This document shows, piece by piece, positions 17,670 through 26,633 of a DNA stretch of 64,000 bases. Origin of the DNA: G963665185 sp963665185 (GTDB lineage: Bacteria; Desulfobacterota; Desulfovibrionia; Desulfovibrionales; Desulfovibrionaceae); contig CAXXPO010000018.1 in the NCBI GenBank assembly GCA_963665185.2, positions 186,001 to 250,000 on the forward strand. The letters are read 5' to 3'. A program made the position numbers and the translations under genes. Numbering within the stretch: the stretch's first letter is position 1; each line of letters starts with the position of its first letter. The notes under the pieces are model-generated. The model saw nothing but the letters and a program-made list of their open reading frames with translations. It searched no databases and had not been told where the DNA came from.

Positions 17670-19217
17670 ATGCAACAACAGAACAATGTCGTCATTTTGG
17701 ACTTCGGCTCACAGTACACCCAGCTTATTGCCCGTAGAGTGCGCGAAGCAGGGGTGTACTCGGAAATCCACCCTTGCAACGTCAGCATGGAAGAACTCAA
17801 GGCTCTCAAGCCGGCAGCCCTTATTCTTTCGGGTGGGCCGAGCAGTGTGTTGGATGCTGAATCTCCAGGAATTGATGCGGAAATTTTTGATTGGGGCCTG
17901 CCAGTACTGGGTATCTGCTATGGAATGCAACTTATGTCGCACCGTCTTGGTGGGCGCATCAGTGCAGCCACGGACCGCGAATATGGCAGGGCCGAACTTG
18001 AAGTGGTGAGTGAGTGTCCGTTGTGGGACAATCTGCCCGAAGAAGGGCTGCACAACGTCTGGATGTCCCACGGCGACCATGTGGATTCCATTCCCGAAGG
18101 TTTCGTCGTAACCGCCCGTACATCAAGTGTCGACATTGCGGCCATGGCGGATGTGTCGCGGAATTTTTACGCTTTGCAGTTCCACCCCGAAGTCGCCCAT
18201 ACCGATGACGGCGAAATCATTCTGCACAATTTTCTGTTCAAGATCGCCAAATTGAAACCGGGCTGGACCATGGCGTCGTTTGTCGAGTCTTCCATCGCCC
18301 TGATGCGCCAACAGATAGGTGATGCAAATGTTGTTTGCGGTTTGTCAGGCGGTATTGACTCCACTGTGGCTGCCCTGTTGTTGCACAAGGCCATCGGCAA
18401 GCAGCTGCATTGCATTTTTGTGGACAACGGGCTGCTGCGCATGAGTGAAAGGCAGGAAGTCATCGGCTTTCTGGAAGAGCATTTCGATCTCAATCTCATT
18501 ACTGTCGACGCACGCGACCTGTTCCTGGGCAAGCTTGCAGGGGTGACAGACCCGGAAAAGAAACGCAAGATTATCGGGTACACGTTCATTGATGTCTTCG
18601 AGGCTGAAGCCAAGAAGCTTAAGGATGTAAAGTTTCTGGCCCAGGGTACTTTGTACCCGGATGTCATTGAGTCTACATCGTTTAAAGGGCCTTCCGCTGT
18701 CATCAAGAGCCACCATAACGTGGGCGGCCTTCCTGAAAAGATGGACCTGGAGCTTGTGGAACCTCTGCGGGAACTGTTCAAGGACGAAGTGCGCAAGGTT
18801 GCCGCGGAACTGGGCATGCCCGATTTCATCATCTGGCGCCATCCTTTCCCCGGACCTGGCCTGGCTATCCGTGTTATCGGCGAGATAACCCCGGAGAGGC
18901 TGGAAATTCTGCGTCAGGCTGACCGCATCGTGCAACAGGAGCTTTTGGCCACTGGCTGGTACCGCAAGGTCTGGCAGGGATTTGCCGTTCTTCTGCCACT
19001 CAAGACCGTGGGAGTCATGGGCGACGACAGAACGTATGAGCATGTCATCGCTCTGCGTATCGTGGACAGCCTGGACGCCATGACAGCGGACTGGTCGCGT
19101 CTGCCCTCGGAAATTCTGGCCCGGATGAGCAACCGCATCATCAATGAGGTCAAGGGCGTCAACCGGGTGGTACTTGATGTTTCCAGCAAGCCGCCCAGCA
19201 CCATTGAGTGGGAATAA
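17670..19217 (+). CDS. guaA: GMP synthase (glutamine-hydrolysing)
   Basis: The 515-residue enzyme has a class I glutamine amidotransferase domain (GICYGMQLMSHRLGG with the Cys, ALQFHPEVAHTD with His and Glu). An ATP pyrophosphatase domain follows (GLSGGIDSTVAALLL) and then the C-terminal dimerisation domain ending STIEWE. It aminates XMP to GMP in the cytoplasm. Length and ends match the family exactly. Confidence 0.96.
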   Translation: MQQQNNVVILDFGSQYTQLIARRVREAGVYSEIHPCNVSMEELKALKPAALILSGGPSSVLDAESPGIDAEIFDWGLPVLGICYGMQLMSHRLGGRISAATDREYGRAELEVVSECPLWDNLPEEGLHNVWMSHGDHVDSIPEGFVVTARTSSVDIAAMADVSRNFYALQFHPEVAHTDDGEIILHNFLFKIAKLKPGWTMASFVESSIALMRQQIGDANVVCGLSGGIDSTVAALLLHKAIGKQLHCIFVDNGLLRMSERQEVIGFLEEHFDLNLITVDARDLFLGKLAGVTDPEKKRKIIGYTFIDVFEAEAKKLKDVKFLAQGTLYPDVIESTSFKGPSAVIKSHHNVGGLPEKMDLELVEPLRELFKDEVRKVAAELGMPDFIIWRHPFPGPGLAIRVIGEITPERLEILRQADRIVQQELLATGWYRKVWQGFAVLLPLKTVGVMGDDRTYEHVIALRIVDSLDAMTADWSRLPSEILARMSNRIINEVKGVNRVVLDVSSKPPSTIEWE

Positions 19218-19258
19218 CAGTCCATATCACCGTACTTCAGCGATATTGATGAGGGCGT

Positions 19259-19660
19259 ATGTTCGGAATCGGTTCGACGGAAATACTGATTATCTGTGTG
19301 GTTGCGCTGCTGGTCATCGGTCCCCAGAAACTGCCTGGTTTTTTGCGTACCCTGGGCAAGGGGCTGGCTGAGTTCAAGCGCATGAGTTCCGATGTCAAGA
19401 GCACGTTGGATCAGGAAATCCAGCGGGCCGACATTGAAGAGCGTCAGAAGGACGCGAAAAAGGCTACCCAGAAGGCCCAGGCCGAAGCGCGCAAGGCTGG
19501 TGCGAAGCCTGTCGAAAAGACTCCGGATGCCGCGGCAGAGTCTGTGGAAAGGATTGAGAAAGAGGCTGACGTCGTGACTGATGTTGCGGCAGAGCCTGTT
19601 GCGCCTGAAGTTGCCTCGGCTCAGGATTCAAGCGATAATTCTGCCGGAGACAAGGCATGA
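19259..19660 (+). CDS. tatB: Twin-arginine translocation protein TatB
   Basis: The 133-residue protein has an N-terminal membrane helix (MFGIGSTEILIICVVALLVIGPQKLP). An amphipathic helix (GFLRTLGKGLAEFKRMSSDVKSTLDQEI) and a charged Ala/Glu-rich tail follow. The Glu after the short N-terminus and the GPQKLP hinge favour TatB over TatA. It forms the substrate receptor with TatC, which overlaps its stop codon. Confidence 0.85.
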   Translation: MFGIGSTEILIICVVALLVIGPQKLPGFLRTLGKGLAEFKRMSSDVKSTLDQEIQRADIEERQKDAKKATQKAQAEARKAGAKPVEKTPDAAAESVERIEKEADVVTDVAAEPVAPEVASAQDSSDNSAGDKA

Positions 19661-20892
19661 GCGCAGGTGACCACGGCAAACGTTCGCAGTCGTCCCAGGA
19701 CGTTCATCATTCTGAAGACGCGGCTCGGGACATGGGTGATGAAAAGAAATCCGAACTGGATGTTTCCGGTGCGGATGACAACGATGATCCGTCCCTGACA
19801 GATGATATGTATGCTGTGGAACGAGGTGAAAAAGCTCCCGAGCCGGATGATTCCTTCGCTGGTTTTTCTGAAGTGGAAGGTTCGGATGTCTCTGCCACAA
19901 CATCTTCCGACGAGGATGATGGGAAACCAGACGCATCGGAGGAAAACGCATCGGAACCTTCTTCGGATGTGCCGGCTTCTGTGTCTGATTCCGGGATCAT
20001 TTCTGCGGAAGAAAATGACGAACCAGAGGATGATTCCGATGAGGAGGACGAGGACGAACTTTCCGAATCCCGCATGCCGCTGACCGCGCATCTTCTGGAT
20101 TTGCGCAAGCGCATGGTCCGCAGCTTCATTGCCGTAGCCGTCGGTTTTTTGGGGTGTTATCCCTTTTCCAAGGAACTCTTCGGCTACCTCATGGAGCCGA
20201 TGGCCCTGGTACTCAAAACCGGAAATTTTATCTATACCTATCCACCAGAAGCTTTTTTCACCTATATCAAGGTTTCCCTTGTGGCGGGTGTTTTTGCCAC
20301 AAGCCCGTTCATTTTTTATCAGATGTGGCAGTTCATTGCGCCCGGCTTGTACGAACATGAACGCAAGATTCTCATGCCCATCGCCTTCTTATCGGCGGTG
20401 TTTTTTGTTTCCGGGGCCTGCTTCGGTTATTTTGTTGTCTTTCCGTTCGGTTTCGAGTTCTTCGCCAGTTTCTCCACGGAGAACATAGTCTTCATGCCCA
20501 AGCTTTCGGAATATTTGGGGTTCGCTCTCAAACTTCTGTTTGCTTTCGGTGTGGTGTTTGAAATGCCCATTTTTGTGCTTTTTTTGGCCAAACTGGGAAT
20601 GTGTTCGGCAAAAGGCATGCGTCGTTTTCGTAAGTACGCAATTCTGCTGGCTTTTGTCGTCTCGGCAATTCTGACTCCGCCTGACGTCATCACGCAGACG
20701 CTCATGGCCGGCCCGCTCATCTTGCTGTACGAGATCAGTATCTTTGTCGCCGCCATTTTCGGTAAGAAGGAAAAGCCGATTGATCCGACGGAAGACGAGG
20801 ACGAAGCGTCCGACGGTAGAGAAGCCGATGCGGGCGAGGCCACTGACGGTAAGCCGAAAACGGCTGACGCCACCAAGCCGGACGCGGTATAA
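19657..20892 (+). CDS. tatC: Twin-arginine translocase subunit TatC with long acidic N-terminal extension
   Basis: Residues from about 137 onward are a standard six-helix TatC: MPLTAHLLDLRKRMVRSFIA, FLYQMWQF-type FIFYQMWQFIAPGLYEHER, and TPPDVITQTLMAGPLILLYEISI. The first 135 residues are unusually rich in Asp, Glu and Ser and have no hydrophobic stretch, so they should be a disordered cytoplasmic arm. A second acidic tail follows the last helix. TatC recognises the twin-arginine signal peptide. The ATG overlaps tatB. A shorter start inside the acidic arm cannot be excluded, but the arm stays in frame throughout. Confidence 0.9.
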   Translation: MSAGDHGKRSQSSQDVHHSEDAARDMGDEKKSELDVSGADDNDDPSLTDDMYAVERGEKAPEPDDSFAGFSEVEGSDVSATTSSDEDDGKPDASEENASEPSSDVPASVSDSGIISAEENDEPEDDSDEEDEDELSESRMPLTAHLLDLRKRMVRSFIAVAVGFLGCYPFSKELFGYLMEPMALVLKTGNFIYTYPPEAFFTYIKVSLVAGVFATSPFIFYQMWQFIAPGLYEHERKILMPIAFLSAVFFVSGACFGYFVVFPFGFEFFASFSTENIVFMPKLSEYLGFALKLLFAFGVVFEMPIFVLFLAKLGMCSAKGMRRFRKYAILLAFVVSAILTPPDVITQTLMAGPLILLYEISIFVAAIFGKKEKPIDPTEDEDEASDGREADAGEATDGKPKTADATKPDAV

Positions 20893-20901
20893 AAAAAATC
20901 A

Positions 20902-20949
20902 ACAGCGGCAAAAGGAGCAGTATTCTCTTCTTTTGCCGCTGTTTTTTTT
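20902..20949 (+). terminator. Terminator after tatC
   Basis: ACAGCGGCAAAAG (20902-20914) pairs perfectly with CTTTTGCCGCTGT (20930-20942), followed by a run of eight T. An A run precedes it, so it may work in both directions. Confidence 0.88.
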
Positions 20950-21133
20950 GCAATGGGCGCGAATGCGTCTGCTTGCCCATGCACCAACTTTCGTGCATTG
21001 TATAAATTCAAGGAATCATGCGGATTGCTGCCTTCTTTGTGGAAAGGGGGCCCATTCGGAGCAGGAAGTGGTGCCTTCCGTTTTCGTACCATAGGACACC
21101 ATGCCTGGCAGGAGACACAAGGTGGAGAACCCC

Positions 21134-21718
21134 ATGAGAAAAGCGCAGATTACACGCACTACCGGCGAAACCGACATCAAGCTGTCCATCAATCTTGATG
21201 GGAGCGGGAAATGCAGTGTGTCCACTGGATTTGGATTTGCCGACCACATGCTGCACCTCATGGCGTTTTGGGCCGGGTTCGATCTGGAACTTTCCTGCAA
21301 GGGCGACATGCATATCGACGCCCACCACAGCCTTGAAGATGTAGGCATCTGTCTTGGGCAGGCCATGCTCGAGGCCATGGGCGAGCGCAAAGGCATTGCC
21401 CGGGTAGGCCAGGCCAAGGTTCCCATGGACGAGGCGTTGGGAGAGGTCGTGCTGGATCTTTCCGGCAGGCCGTATCTTGTCTACCATGAAGTGGAATCGC
21501 TGCCTCCGGTTATTGCGGGCCAGGAAAAAGACCTGTGGCGTGAATTTTTCCGCGCCTTTTCATCTGGAGCCCGTATGAATTTACATGTTATGTTGCATTA
21601 CGGGCAGAACGGACATCATATGTTGGAATCGGTGTTTAAAAGCCTGGGGTTGGCACTTGGTGCGGCCTTGAAGCTTTCCCGCGAGGGAGTAACCAGCACC
21701 AAGGGGAGTCTGGACTGA
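21134..21718 (+). CDS. hisB: Imidazoleglycerol-phosphate dehydratase
   Basis: The 194-residue enzyme carries the two metal-binding His regions of HisB, GFADHMLHLMAFWAGFDL and DAHHSLEDVGICLGQA, plus a second set near the C-terminus (HYGQNGHHMLESVFKSLGLAL). It dehydrates imidazoleglycerol phosphate in histidine synthesis. The ATG at 21134 follows GGTGGAG (21121-21127). It is monofunctional, without the phosphatase domain of enteric HisB. Its stop overlaps the next gene (TGATG). Confidence 0.93.
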   Translation: MRKAQITRTTGETDIKLSINLDGSGKCSVSTGFGFADHMLHLMAFWAGFDLELSCKGDMHIDAHHSLEDVGICLGQAMLEAMGERKGIARVGQAKVPMDEALGEVVLDLSGRPYLVYHEVESLPPVIAGQEKDLWREFFRAFSSGARMNLHVMLHYGQNGHHMLESVFKSLGLALGAALKLSREGVTSTKGSLD

Positions 21719-22371
21719 TGCGCGCTGCACACTGGACTATTTTAGGCTGTCTGTTGGCCGTTGTCGTGGCAATGGGGGGATGTTCCAAGTCGACTCCGCC
21801 TTCGGAACCGTTGCAAAACAAATTTTCATTGGCTGTTGCCGGGTTCAAGAACCCTCAATATAATTGGGAATTGCTTTCCGGTTGCCTGCCCGACCAGTGC
21901 AACGTTGTGCAACCCGATGTGTTGAAAAAACTCAATACTGCATTGGCCGACGCTCTGAAAAATAAAGGGCGGGCGTATCTTTCCCCGGCCATGGTCCGAC
22001 AATGCCAGGAACTGGTGGAATTCGAACAGCGTAACGAGTCGCAGCAATCCGCCGCACTGCGCTATTGGCTCAAGGTTGGGCGGTGCGTCCCCTGCGATTA
22101 TCTTTTGGTGCCGCAACTCATGTTTTGGAAACAGCGTGAGGGCAGTGACTGGGGCGTGCGCGAACCCGCTAGTGTGGTCATGCATTTTTATCTCCTGGAT
22201 GTTCGTAATCAGGGGATTGCAAAAACCTATTATTTTGACGAAACGCAACAGTCGCTTTCCGGCAACCTGCTGGAGGCAGGCACTTTTTTTAAACGCGGAG
22301 CCAAATGGGTCACCGCAGAACGTTTGGCAAGCGACGGTATCGCCGATGCCATTCAGGAGTTGGGGTTGTGA
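21718..22371 (+). CDS. Predicted lipoprotein of unknown function between hisB and hisA
   Basis: The 217-residue protein has a lipoprotein signal peptide with lipobox VAMGGC (Cys22). The mature part has four further Cys (SGCLPDQC, VGRCVPCD) that could form disulfides. I do not recognise the family. It is coupled by overlaps to both hisB and hisA, although a surface or periplasmic lipoprotein has no evident role in histidine synthesis. The LVPQLMFWKQREGSDWG region resembles outer-membrane assembly lipoproteins only loosely. Confidence 0.75.
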   Translation: MRAAHWTILGCLLAVVVAMGGCSKSTPPSEPLQNKFSLAVAGFKNPQYNWELLSGCLPDQCNVVQPDVLKKLNTALADALKNKGRAYLSPAMVRQCQELVEFEQRNESQQSAALRYWLKVGRCVPCDYLLVPQLMFWKQREGSDWGVREPASVVMHFYLLDVRNQGIAKTYYFDETQQSLSGNLLEAGTFFKRGAKWVTAERLASDGIADAIQELGL

Positions 22372-23105
22372 TTCTTTTTCCTGCTGTTGATATCAAAAAT
22401 GGGCAATGCGTCCGCCTCAAGCAGGGACGCAAGGACGAGGTCTCTGTTTTTTCCGCAGATCCTGTGGCGCAGGCACTTCAATGGCAGAATGCCGGGGCCA
22501 GTTTTCTGCATGTGGTTGACCTGGACGGAGCATTTGAAGGCGAACCTACAAATTTCAGCCTGATTCGCAAGATTTGCAGCGCATTGGATATTCCTGTGCA
22601 GCTGGGGGGGGGCATCCGCGACGTGCAGACTGCCGAGGCCTATGTTCGGGCCGGAGTCAGGCGTATTATTATCGGAACCATGGCCTTGTCCGACCCTGAT
22701 ACTTTTGAGCTTCTGTGCAAGGAACTTCCGGGACGCATCGGCGTTTCCCTGGACGCTTTGGACGGCCAGCTCAAGACCAGGGGATGGGTGGATGATGCCG
22801 GGCTTACAGTGGAAGACGTGCTGCCGCGTCTGGAAAATCTTGACGTGCGCTTCATCATCTATACGGATATCGGACGCGACGGTATGCATGCCGGAGCCAA
22901 TGTGGACGCTTTGTCCGAGCTCTGTAGCAAGTCGCGCATTCCGGTTATTGCCGCTGGTGGCGTGTCCACAATGGACGACATCAAGGCGTTGTACCCCCTG
23001 GTGGGCAAGGGGTTGGAAGGGGTAATCACCGGGCGTGCAATCTATGAAGGCACGCTTGATCTTCCGGAAGCGCTCCAATGGATCAAATCCCAAGGAGGTC
23101 GTTGA
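22368..23105 (+). CDS. hisA: Phosphoribosylformimino-AICAR phosphate isomerase
   Basis: The 245-residue TIM-barrel enzyme begins at GTG 22368 (MILFPAVDIKNGQCVRL), overlapping the preceding stop as GTGA. CAGGAG at 22354-22359 is the likely ribosome site. Catalytic Asp residues lie in FPAVDIKNG and IIYTDIGRDGM; the phosphate sites are QLGGGIRD and AAGGVS. It isomerises ProFAR to PRFAR in histidine synthesis. Confidence 0.95.
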   Translation: MILFPAVDIKNGQCVRLKQGRKDEVSVFSADPVAQALQWQNAGASFLHVVDLDGAFEGEPTNFSLIRKICSALDIPVQLGGGIRDVQTAEAYVRAGVRRIIIGTMALSDPDTFELLCKELPGRIGVSLDALDGQLKTRGWVDDAGLTVEDVLPRLENLDVRFIIYTDIGRDGMHAGANVDALSELCSKSRIPVIAAGGVSTMDDIKALYPLVGKGLEGVITGRAIYEGTLDLPEALQWIKSQGGR

Positions 23106-23314
23106 TGAGCAAGAAGAATTTCGTCAAAGTCAAAGGCATGAGCTGCCAGCATTGTGTCGGATCCGTCGAGAAAGCATTGGAAAAGGTACAAGGCGTTGGC
23201 AATGTCGCCGTCGATCTGGCAAGCGGGGTTGCCGAGTACGAGGCGGTGTCTGCAGTGAACGTTGAAGAGGTGAAGAAAGCAATTGAAGCTGTGGGGTTTG
23301 AAGTCGAATCCTGA
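23105..23314 (+). CDS. Small heavy-metal-associated domain protein (CopZ-like)
   Basis: The 69-residue protein is a single HMA ferredoxin-like fold with metal-binding motif GMSCQHCVGSVEKAL. The rest (VQGVGNVAVDLASGVAEYEAV and VKKAIEAVGFEVE) fits copper chaperones. The ATG overlaps the hisA stop and AAGGAGG (23092-23098) precedes it. No P-type ATPase is nearby, so the partner is unknown. Confidence 0.85.
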   Translation: MSKKNFVKVKGMSCQHCVGSVEKALEKVQGVGNVAVDLASGVAEYEAVSAVNVEEVKKAIEAVGFEVES

Positions 23315-23400
23315 GCGTTTTTCTGTCTGCTTTTATGCGTATACGGCGCTTCCGGCATTTTTTGTCTGGGGCGCCTTTCTGTTTCGGAAGGGGAAACGGT

Positions 23401-24282
23401 TTATTTTATGAGCCGTGTTTTCGGGTGCAAGGCCTGCCAAGCAAACCAATAGGCAGTGGTTTGCTTGACAGGGACGTCGGAAACAACGGCATTCAGTGCG
23501 GCGTTGTAGGTCAGTACCACAGGCAGTCCTCCCACGGAGAACCGCCTGTCTTTGTGTACACCGCCCATCAGGGCGTCCAGGTGGACGGCGACGGTCTCCT
23601 CCTTGTATTCCATCACAAACACTCGGCTTTTGGCAGGCAGCAGACTGACGGTGATGCACACAGGAAACCACAGCTCATCCGAGGTTGCGTAGGCGGCATA
23701 AGGATTGTGGGTGTAGTCGATGCCGTTTTTCGTACGCGGCTCCACGATCAGGGTATGAGGGTATGACGTCTTCCATCGTTGCCAGTCGGTTTCCACCAAG
23801 GGCAATGTGGGCAGCTCCACACCGCTGAGCCTGCCATCGATACCTTCGCCGTAGAGTTGCGGGACAAGGCTTTTTGTGGCTCTGTCATAGAAGACCATGT
23901 TGCTGTTGAGAACGAGGCCAGTAACACCCATATGGATTCCGTCAAAGGCCACGGCAGCCCCGGAAAGAGGACAATAGGTCACGGCCACATCCATCCCCTG
24001 GTGGCGCAAGTTGACCACCGTGTGCCAGCGTAGCAACGGTTTGGGGATTGCAATGGTACTGGTCCCGAAGTGGAGGCCGTAAATCGTTGTTATTGGAGCC
24101 AGCGTGCTGTTGTCTGAGTTGTTCAGTGTGGGGAGATCCAGAACGGCGATGCCGTCTTTGCTTACGGCCCGATAGAGGTCGCGCTTTTGAAATCTGCAAT
24201 ACTCCCTTGCTTCGGGCCAAGCGGATTGTGCCGAAAGGCTCAATAACAGTGTGCAGAGGAGAATCGTAAGTAAACGTGGCAT
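23401..24282 (-). CDS. DUF3179 domain protein with signal peptide
   Basis: The 293-residue protein begins with a signal peptide (MPRLLTILLCTLLLSLSAQSAWP). It carries the DUF3179 hallmark TYCPLSGAAVAFDG, then VTGLVLNSNMVFYDRATKSLVPQLYGEGIDGRLSG. Function of the family is unknown; it should be periplasmic. I chose the ATG at 24282 because the signal peptide starts there. It stands alone between the his run and the uracil genes. Confidence 0.8.
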   Translation of the reverse strand: MPRLLTILLCTLLLSLSAQSAWPEAREYCRFQKRDLYRAVSKDGIAVLDLPTLNNSDNSTLAPITTIYGLHFGTSTIAIPKPLLRWHTVVNLRHQGMDVAVTYCPLSGAAVAFDGIHMGVTGLVLNSNMVFYDRATKSLVPQLYGEGIDGRLSGVELPTLPLVETDWQRWKTSYPHTLIVEPRTKNGIDYTHNPYAAYATSDELWFPVCITVSLLPAKSRVFVMEYKEETVAVHLDALMGGVHKDRRFSVGGLPVVLTYNAALNAVVSDVPVKQTTAYWFAWQALHPKTRLIK

Positions 24283-24501
24283 GTTGTTGTAGATAGCCGA
24301 GCTGAACAGGAGAGTAAAGAAGGGCTGGAACCGTGGAGATTCCAGCCCTGAGATTGGAAGACTGTTTGAAGAACACGCTCGCTCTGCTGTTGTGAAAAGC
24401 TCATCCACTTGTGCTTTTGAATTCCACGCAGGTCTTGAATTTTTATTGCGTCATGCTGTCACAGTTTTTCAGCGTTCTTTTGCAGTTTTTCAACAGGGTG
24501 G

Positions 24502-25743
24502 CTAGTCGTCATCTCGGTTGGGCAGAACCATGTTCAGGATGACGCCGAGAATGCCTGCCAGGCCTATGCCTCCCAGTTTGAAACTGCCCATGCTGAAGGT
24601 CATGCCGCCCACGCCCAGCACCACGATGAGTGCGACAATGGCGAGGTTGCGCGGTTTGAGGAGGTCGTGCTGGGCCTTGACCAGACTGTTCATGCCCACA
24701 ACCATGATGGCGCCGAAGAGCAGCACCATGATTCCGCCCATCACCGGCACTGGGATGGTGGACAAAAGTGCTCCCAATTTGCCTACAAAGGCCAGGGCAA
24801 TGGCGCAGATGGAAGCCCAGGTCATGATGGCCGGGTTGAAAGCCTTTGTCAGGGCAACTGCTCCGGTGACTTCGGAGTAGGTGGTATTGGGCGGTCCCCC
24901 CACCATTGCGGCCAGACTTGTTGCCAGCCCGTCGCCAAGCATGGTGTTCTGGATGCCGGGTTTATCCAGATAATTCTTGCCTGTCACCGAACTGATTGCC
25001 AGGACGTCGCCAAAGTGCTCAATGGCCGGGGCGATGGCCACGGGAACGATGAAAAGAACGGCTTCCAGGTTCCATTGCGGGGCGACAAAGTCGGGCATGG
25101 CCAGCCAGGGAGCGTCCAGTATGGGTTTGAAATCCACGATGCCTGCAAAGATGCTGGCGATGTATCCGGCCGTGATGCCCAGCAGGATGGGGATGAGGCG
25201 GAAAATGCCCTTCCCCATGAGCGAGGCGAAGATGGTCACGGCCAGGGACAGCATGGAAATAAACAGGGCGGTGTCTTCGGGAACCAGTTGGATCTTGCCG
25301 TCTCCGGTCAGCCCGCGGGCCATGTACACGGCCACCGGGGCCAAAATGAGTCCGATAACCATGATGACCGGCCCGACGACGATGGGCGGCAGCAAGCGTT
25401 CAATGACGCGCGTACCGTAGAAACGGATGAGCAGGCTGAGGATGACGTACAGGACGCCAGCCGCAGCCAGACCACACATGGTCTGGGGAATTCCCCAGGT
25501 TTGCACGCCGTAGATGATGGGGGCTATGAATGCAAAGGATGAGGCCAGGAACACCGGGATTTGTCCACGGGTGATGATTTGGAACAGCAGTGTGCCGGCT
25601 CCTGCTGTGAACAGGGCCACGTTGGCATTGAGCCCTGTCAGCAGAGGAACCAGGACCAGGGCGCCAAAGGCGACAAAAAGCATTTGCGCGCCCAGCAGGC
25701 AGTCTTTGACACGGAAATTATACTCCGTGGAATGTATACTCAC
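24502..25743 (-). CDS. uraA: Uracil permease (nucleobase:cation symporter-2 family)
   Basis: The 413-residue membrane protein has about 12-14 hydrophobic segments and NCS2 motifs: SSFAFIAPI, the substrate motif VAIAPAIEHFGDVLAISSVTGKNYLDKPG and GGPPNTTYSEVTGAVALT. It imports uracil with protons. The start is GTG at 25743 with GGAGGA a few bases upstream. It follows upp by 34 bases on the same strand, so uptake and salvage of uracil are encoded together. Confidence 0.92.
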   Translation of the reverse strand: MSIHSTEYNFRVKDCLLGAQMLFVAFGALVLVPLLTGLNANVALFTAGAGTLLFQIITRGQIPVFLASSFAFIAPIIYGVQTWGIPQTMCGLAAAGVLYVILSLLIRFYGTRVIERLLPPIVVGPVIMVIGLILAPVAVYMARGLTGDGKIQLVPEDTALFISMLSLAVTIFASLMGKGIFRLIPILLGITAGYIASIFAGIVDFKPILDAPWLAMPDFVAPQWNLEAVLFIVPVAIAPAIEHFGDVLAISSVTGKNYLDKPGIQNTMLGDGLATSLAAMVGGPPNTTYSEVTGAVALTKAFNPAIMTWASICAIALAFVGKLGALLSTIPVPVMGGIMVLLFGAIMVVGMNSLVKAQHDLLKPRNLAIVALIVVLGVGGMTFSMGSFKLGGIGLAGILGVILNMVLPNRDDD

Positions 25744-25777
25744 AACAATCCTCCTCCCTTGTCATTGTTGATCTCGT

Positions 25778-26404
25778 TTATTTTGTTCCGAAAATCTTGT
25801 CGCCGGCATCGCCAAGACCTGGCAGGATGTAGCCGATCTCGTTGAGACGTTCGTCAATGGACGCGGTGTAGATTTCCACGTCCGGATGGGTCTGGGTGAG
25901 CTTTTTCACTCCTTCCGGCGCGGCCACCAGGAACAGTCCCTTGATTTTCTGACAACCGGCTTTTTTAAGCAGGTCGATGGTGGCCACCAGGGTCCCTCCC
26001 GTCGCCAGCATGGGGTCCAGAATGAGCACGGTGCGTTCCTGGATTTCCTTGGCCAGCTTGACATAGTAACTGACAGGTTCCAGAGTTTCCTCGTTGCGGT
26101 ACATGCCCACAACGCTGACTTTTGCGCCCGGGACCATGTCCATCACACCATCCATCATGCCGAGTCCCGCACGGAGGATGGGAACGATGGTGATCTTTTT
26201 GCCTTTGATCTGCTCCACTTCGACATCACCGGCCCAACCGGACACTGTTACTTTTTCGGTCTCCAGGTCTTTGAGTGCTTCGTAGGTCAGCAGACGGGCT
26301 ATTTCATTGGACAAGGCCCGGAAGTTTTTTGTGCTGGTCGCATTGTCGCGCAAAATGCCGAGTTTATGTTTGATCAGGGGGTGCTCGACCACTTGTACGG
26401 GCAT
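25778..26404 (-). CDS. upp: Uracil phosphoribosyltransferase
   Basis: The 208-residue enzyme converts uracil and PRPP to UMP. The PRPP-binding loop is LILDPMLATGGTLVATIDLLKKAG and the uracil-binding end is IDERLNEIGYILPGLGDAGDKIFGTK. Length and ends match the family. It leads the upp-uraA operon; the 229-base gap to the divergent rluD-coaE gene should hold both promoters (a TATAAT on the minus strand at 26431-26436). Confidence 0.95.
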   Translation of the reverse strand: MPVQVVEHPLIKHKLGILRDNATSTKNFRALSNEIARLLTYEALKDLETEKVTVSGWAGDVEVEQIKGKKITIVPILRAGLGMMDGVMDMVPGAKVSVVGMYRNEETLEPVSYYVKLAKEIQERTVLILDPMLATGGTLVATIDLLKKAGCQKIKGLFLVAAPEGVKKLTQTHPDVEIYTASIDERLNEIGYILPGLGDAGDKIFGTK

Positions 26405-26633
26405 GTCCGCCTCCTTGGTTCTTTTTGGGGATTATATTGTAAGTTTCAGCCGACAGGCGGCTGTTTCAGGGCCAGTTCGGAGCAAAATCAACCAGTTCTA
26501 AATGCCAATTTCTCCAAGGTCAAGTTGCTGTCGTGCTTTGCCAAGTTTTGTCGCCATGTGTATCCTTGGCAGGAGAGGGAATTTGCAGCAAGGATAGCAT
26601 TACGGAACTTTTTGACATCCCAGGGAGTGGTTC

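Noticed and set aside
24462..24492. Ten-base direct repeat CAGTTTTTCA spaced by 21 bases downstream of uraA
   Set aside because: Only two copies in AT-rich sequence with no palindrome or gene start nearby; likely chance.
24670..25540. Long plus-strand open frame across uraA
   Set aside because: Sequence is low-complexity His/Gln/Gly-rich shadow coding opposite the real permease.
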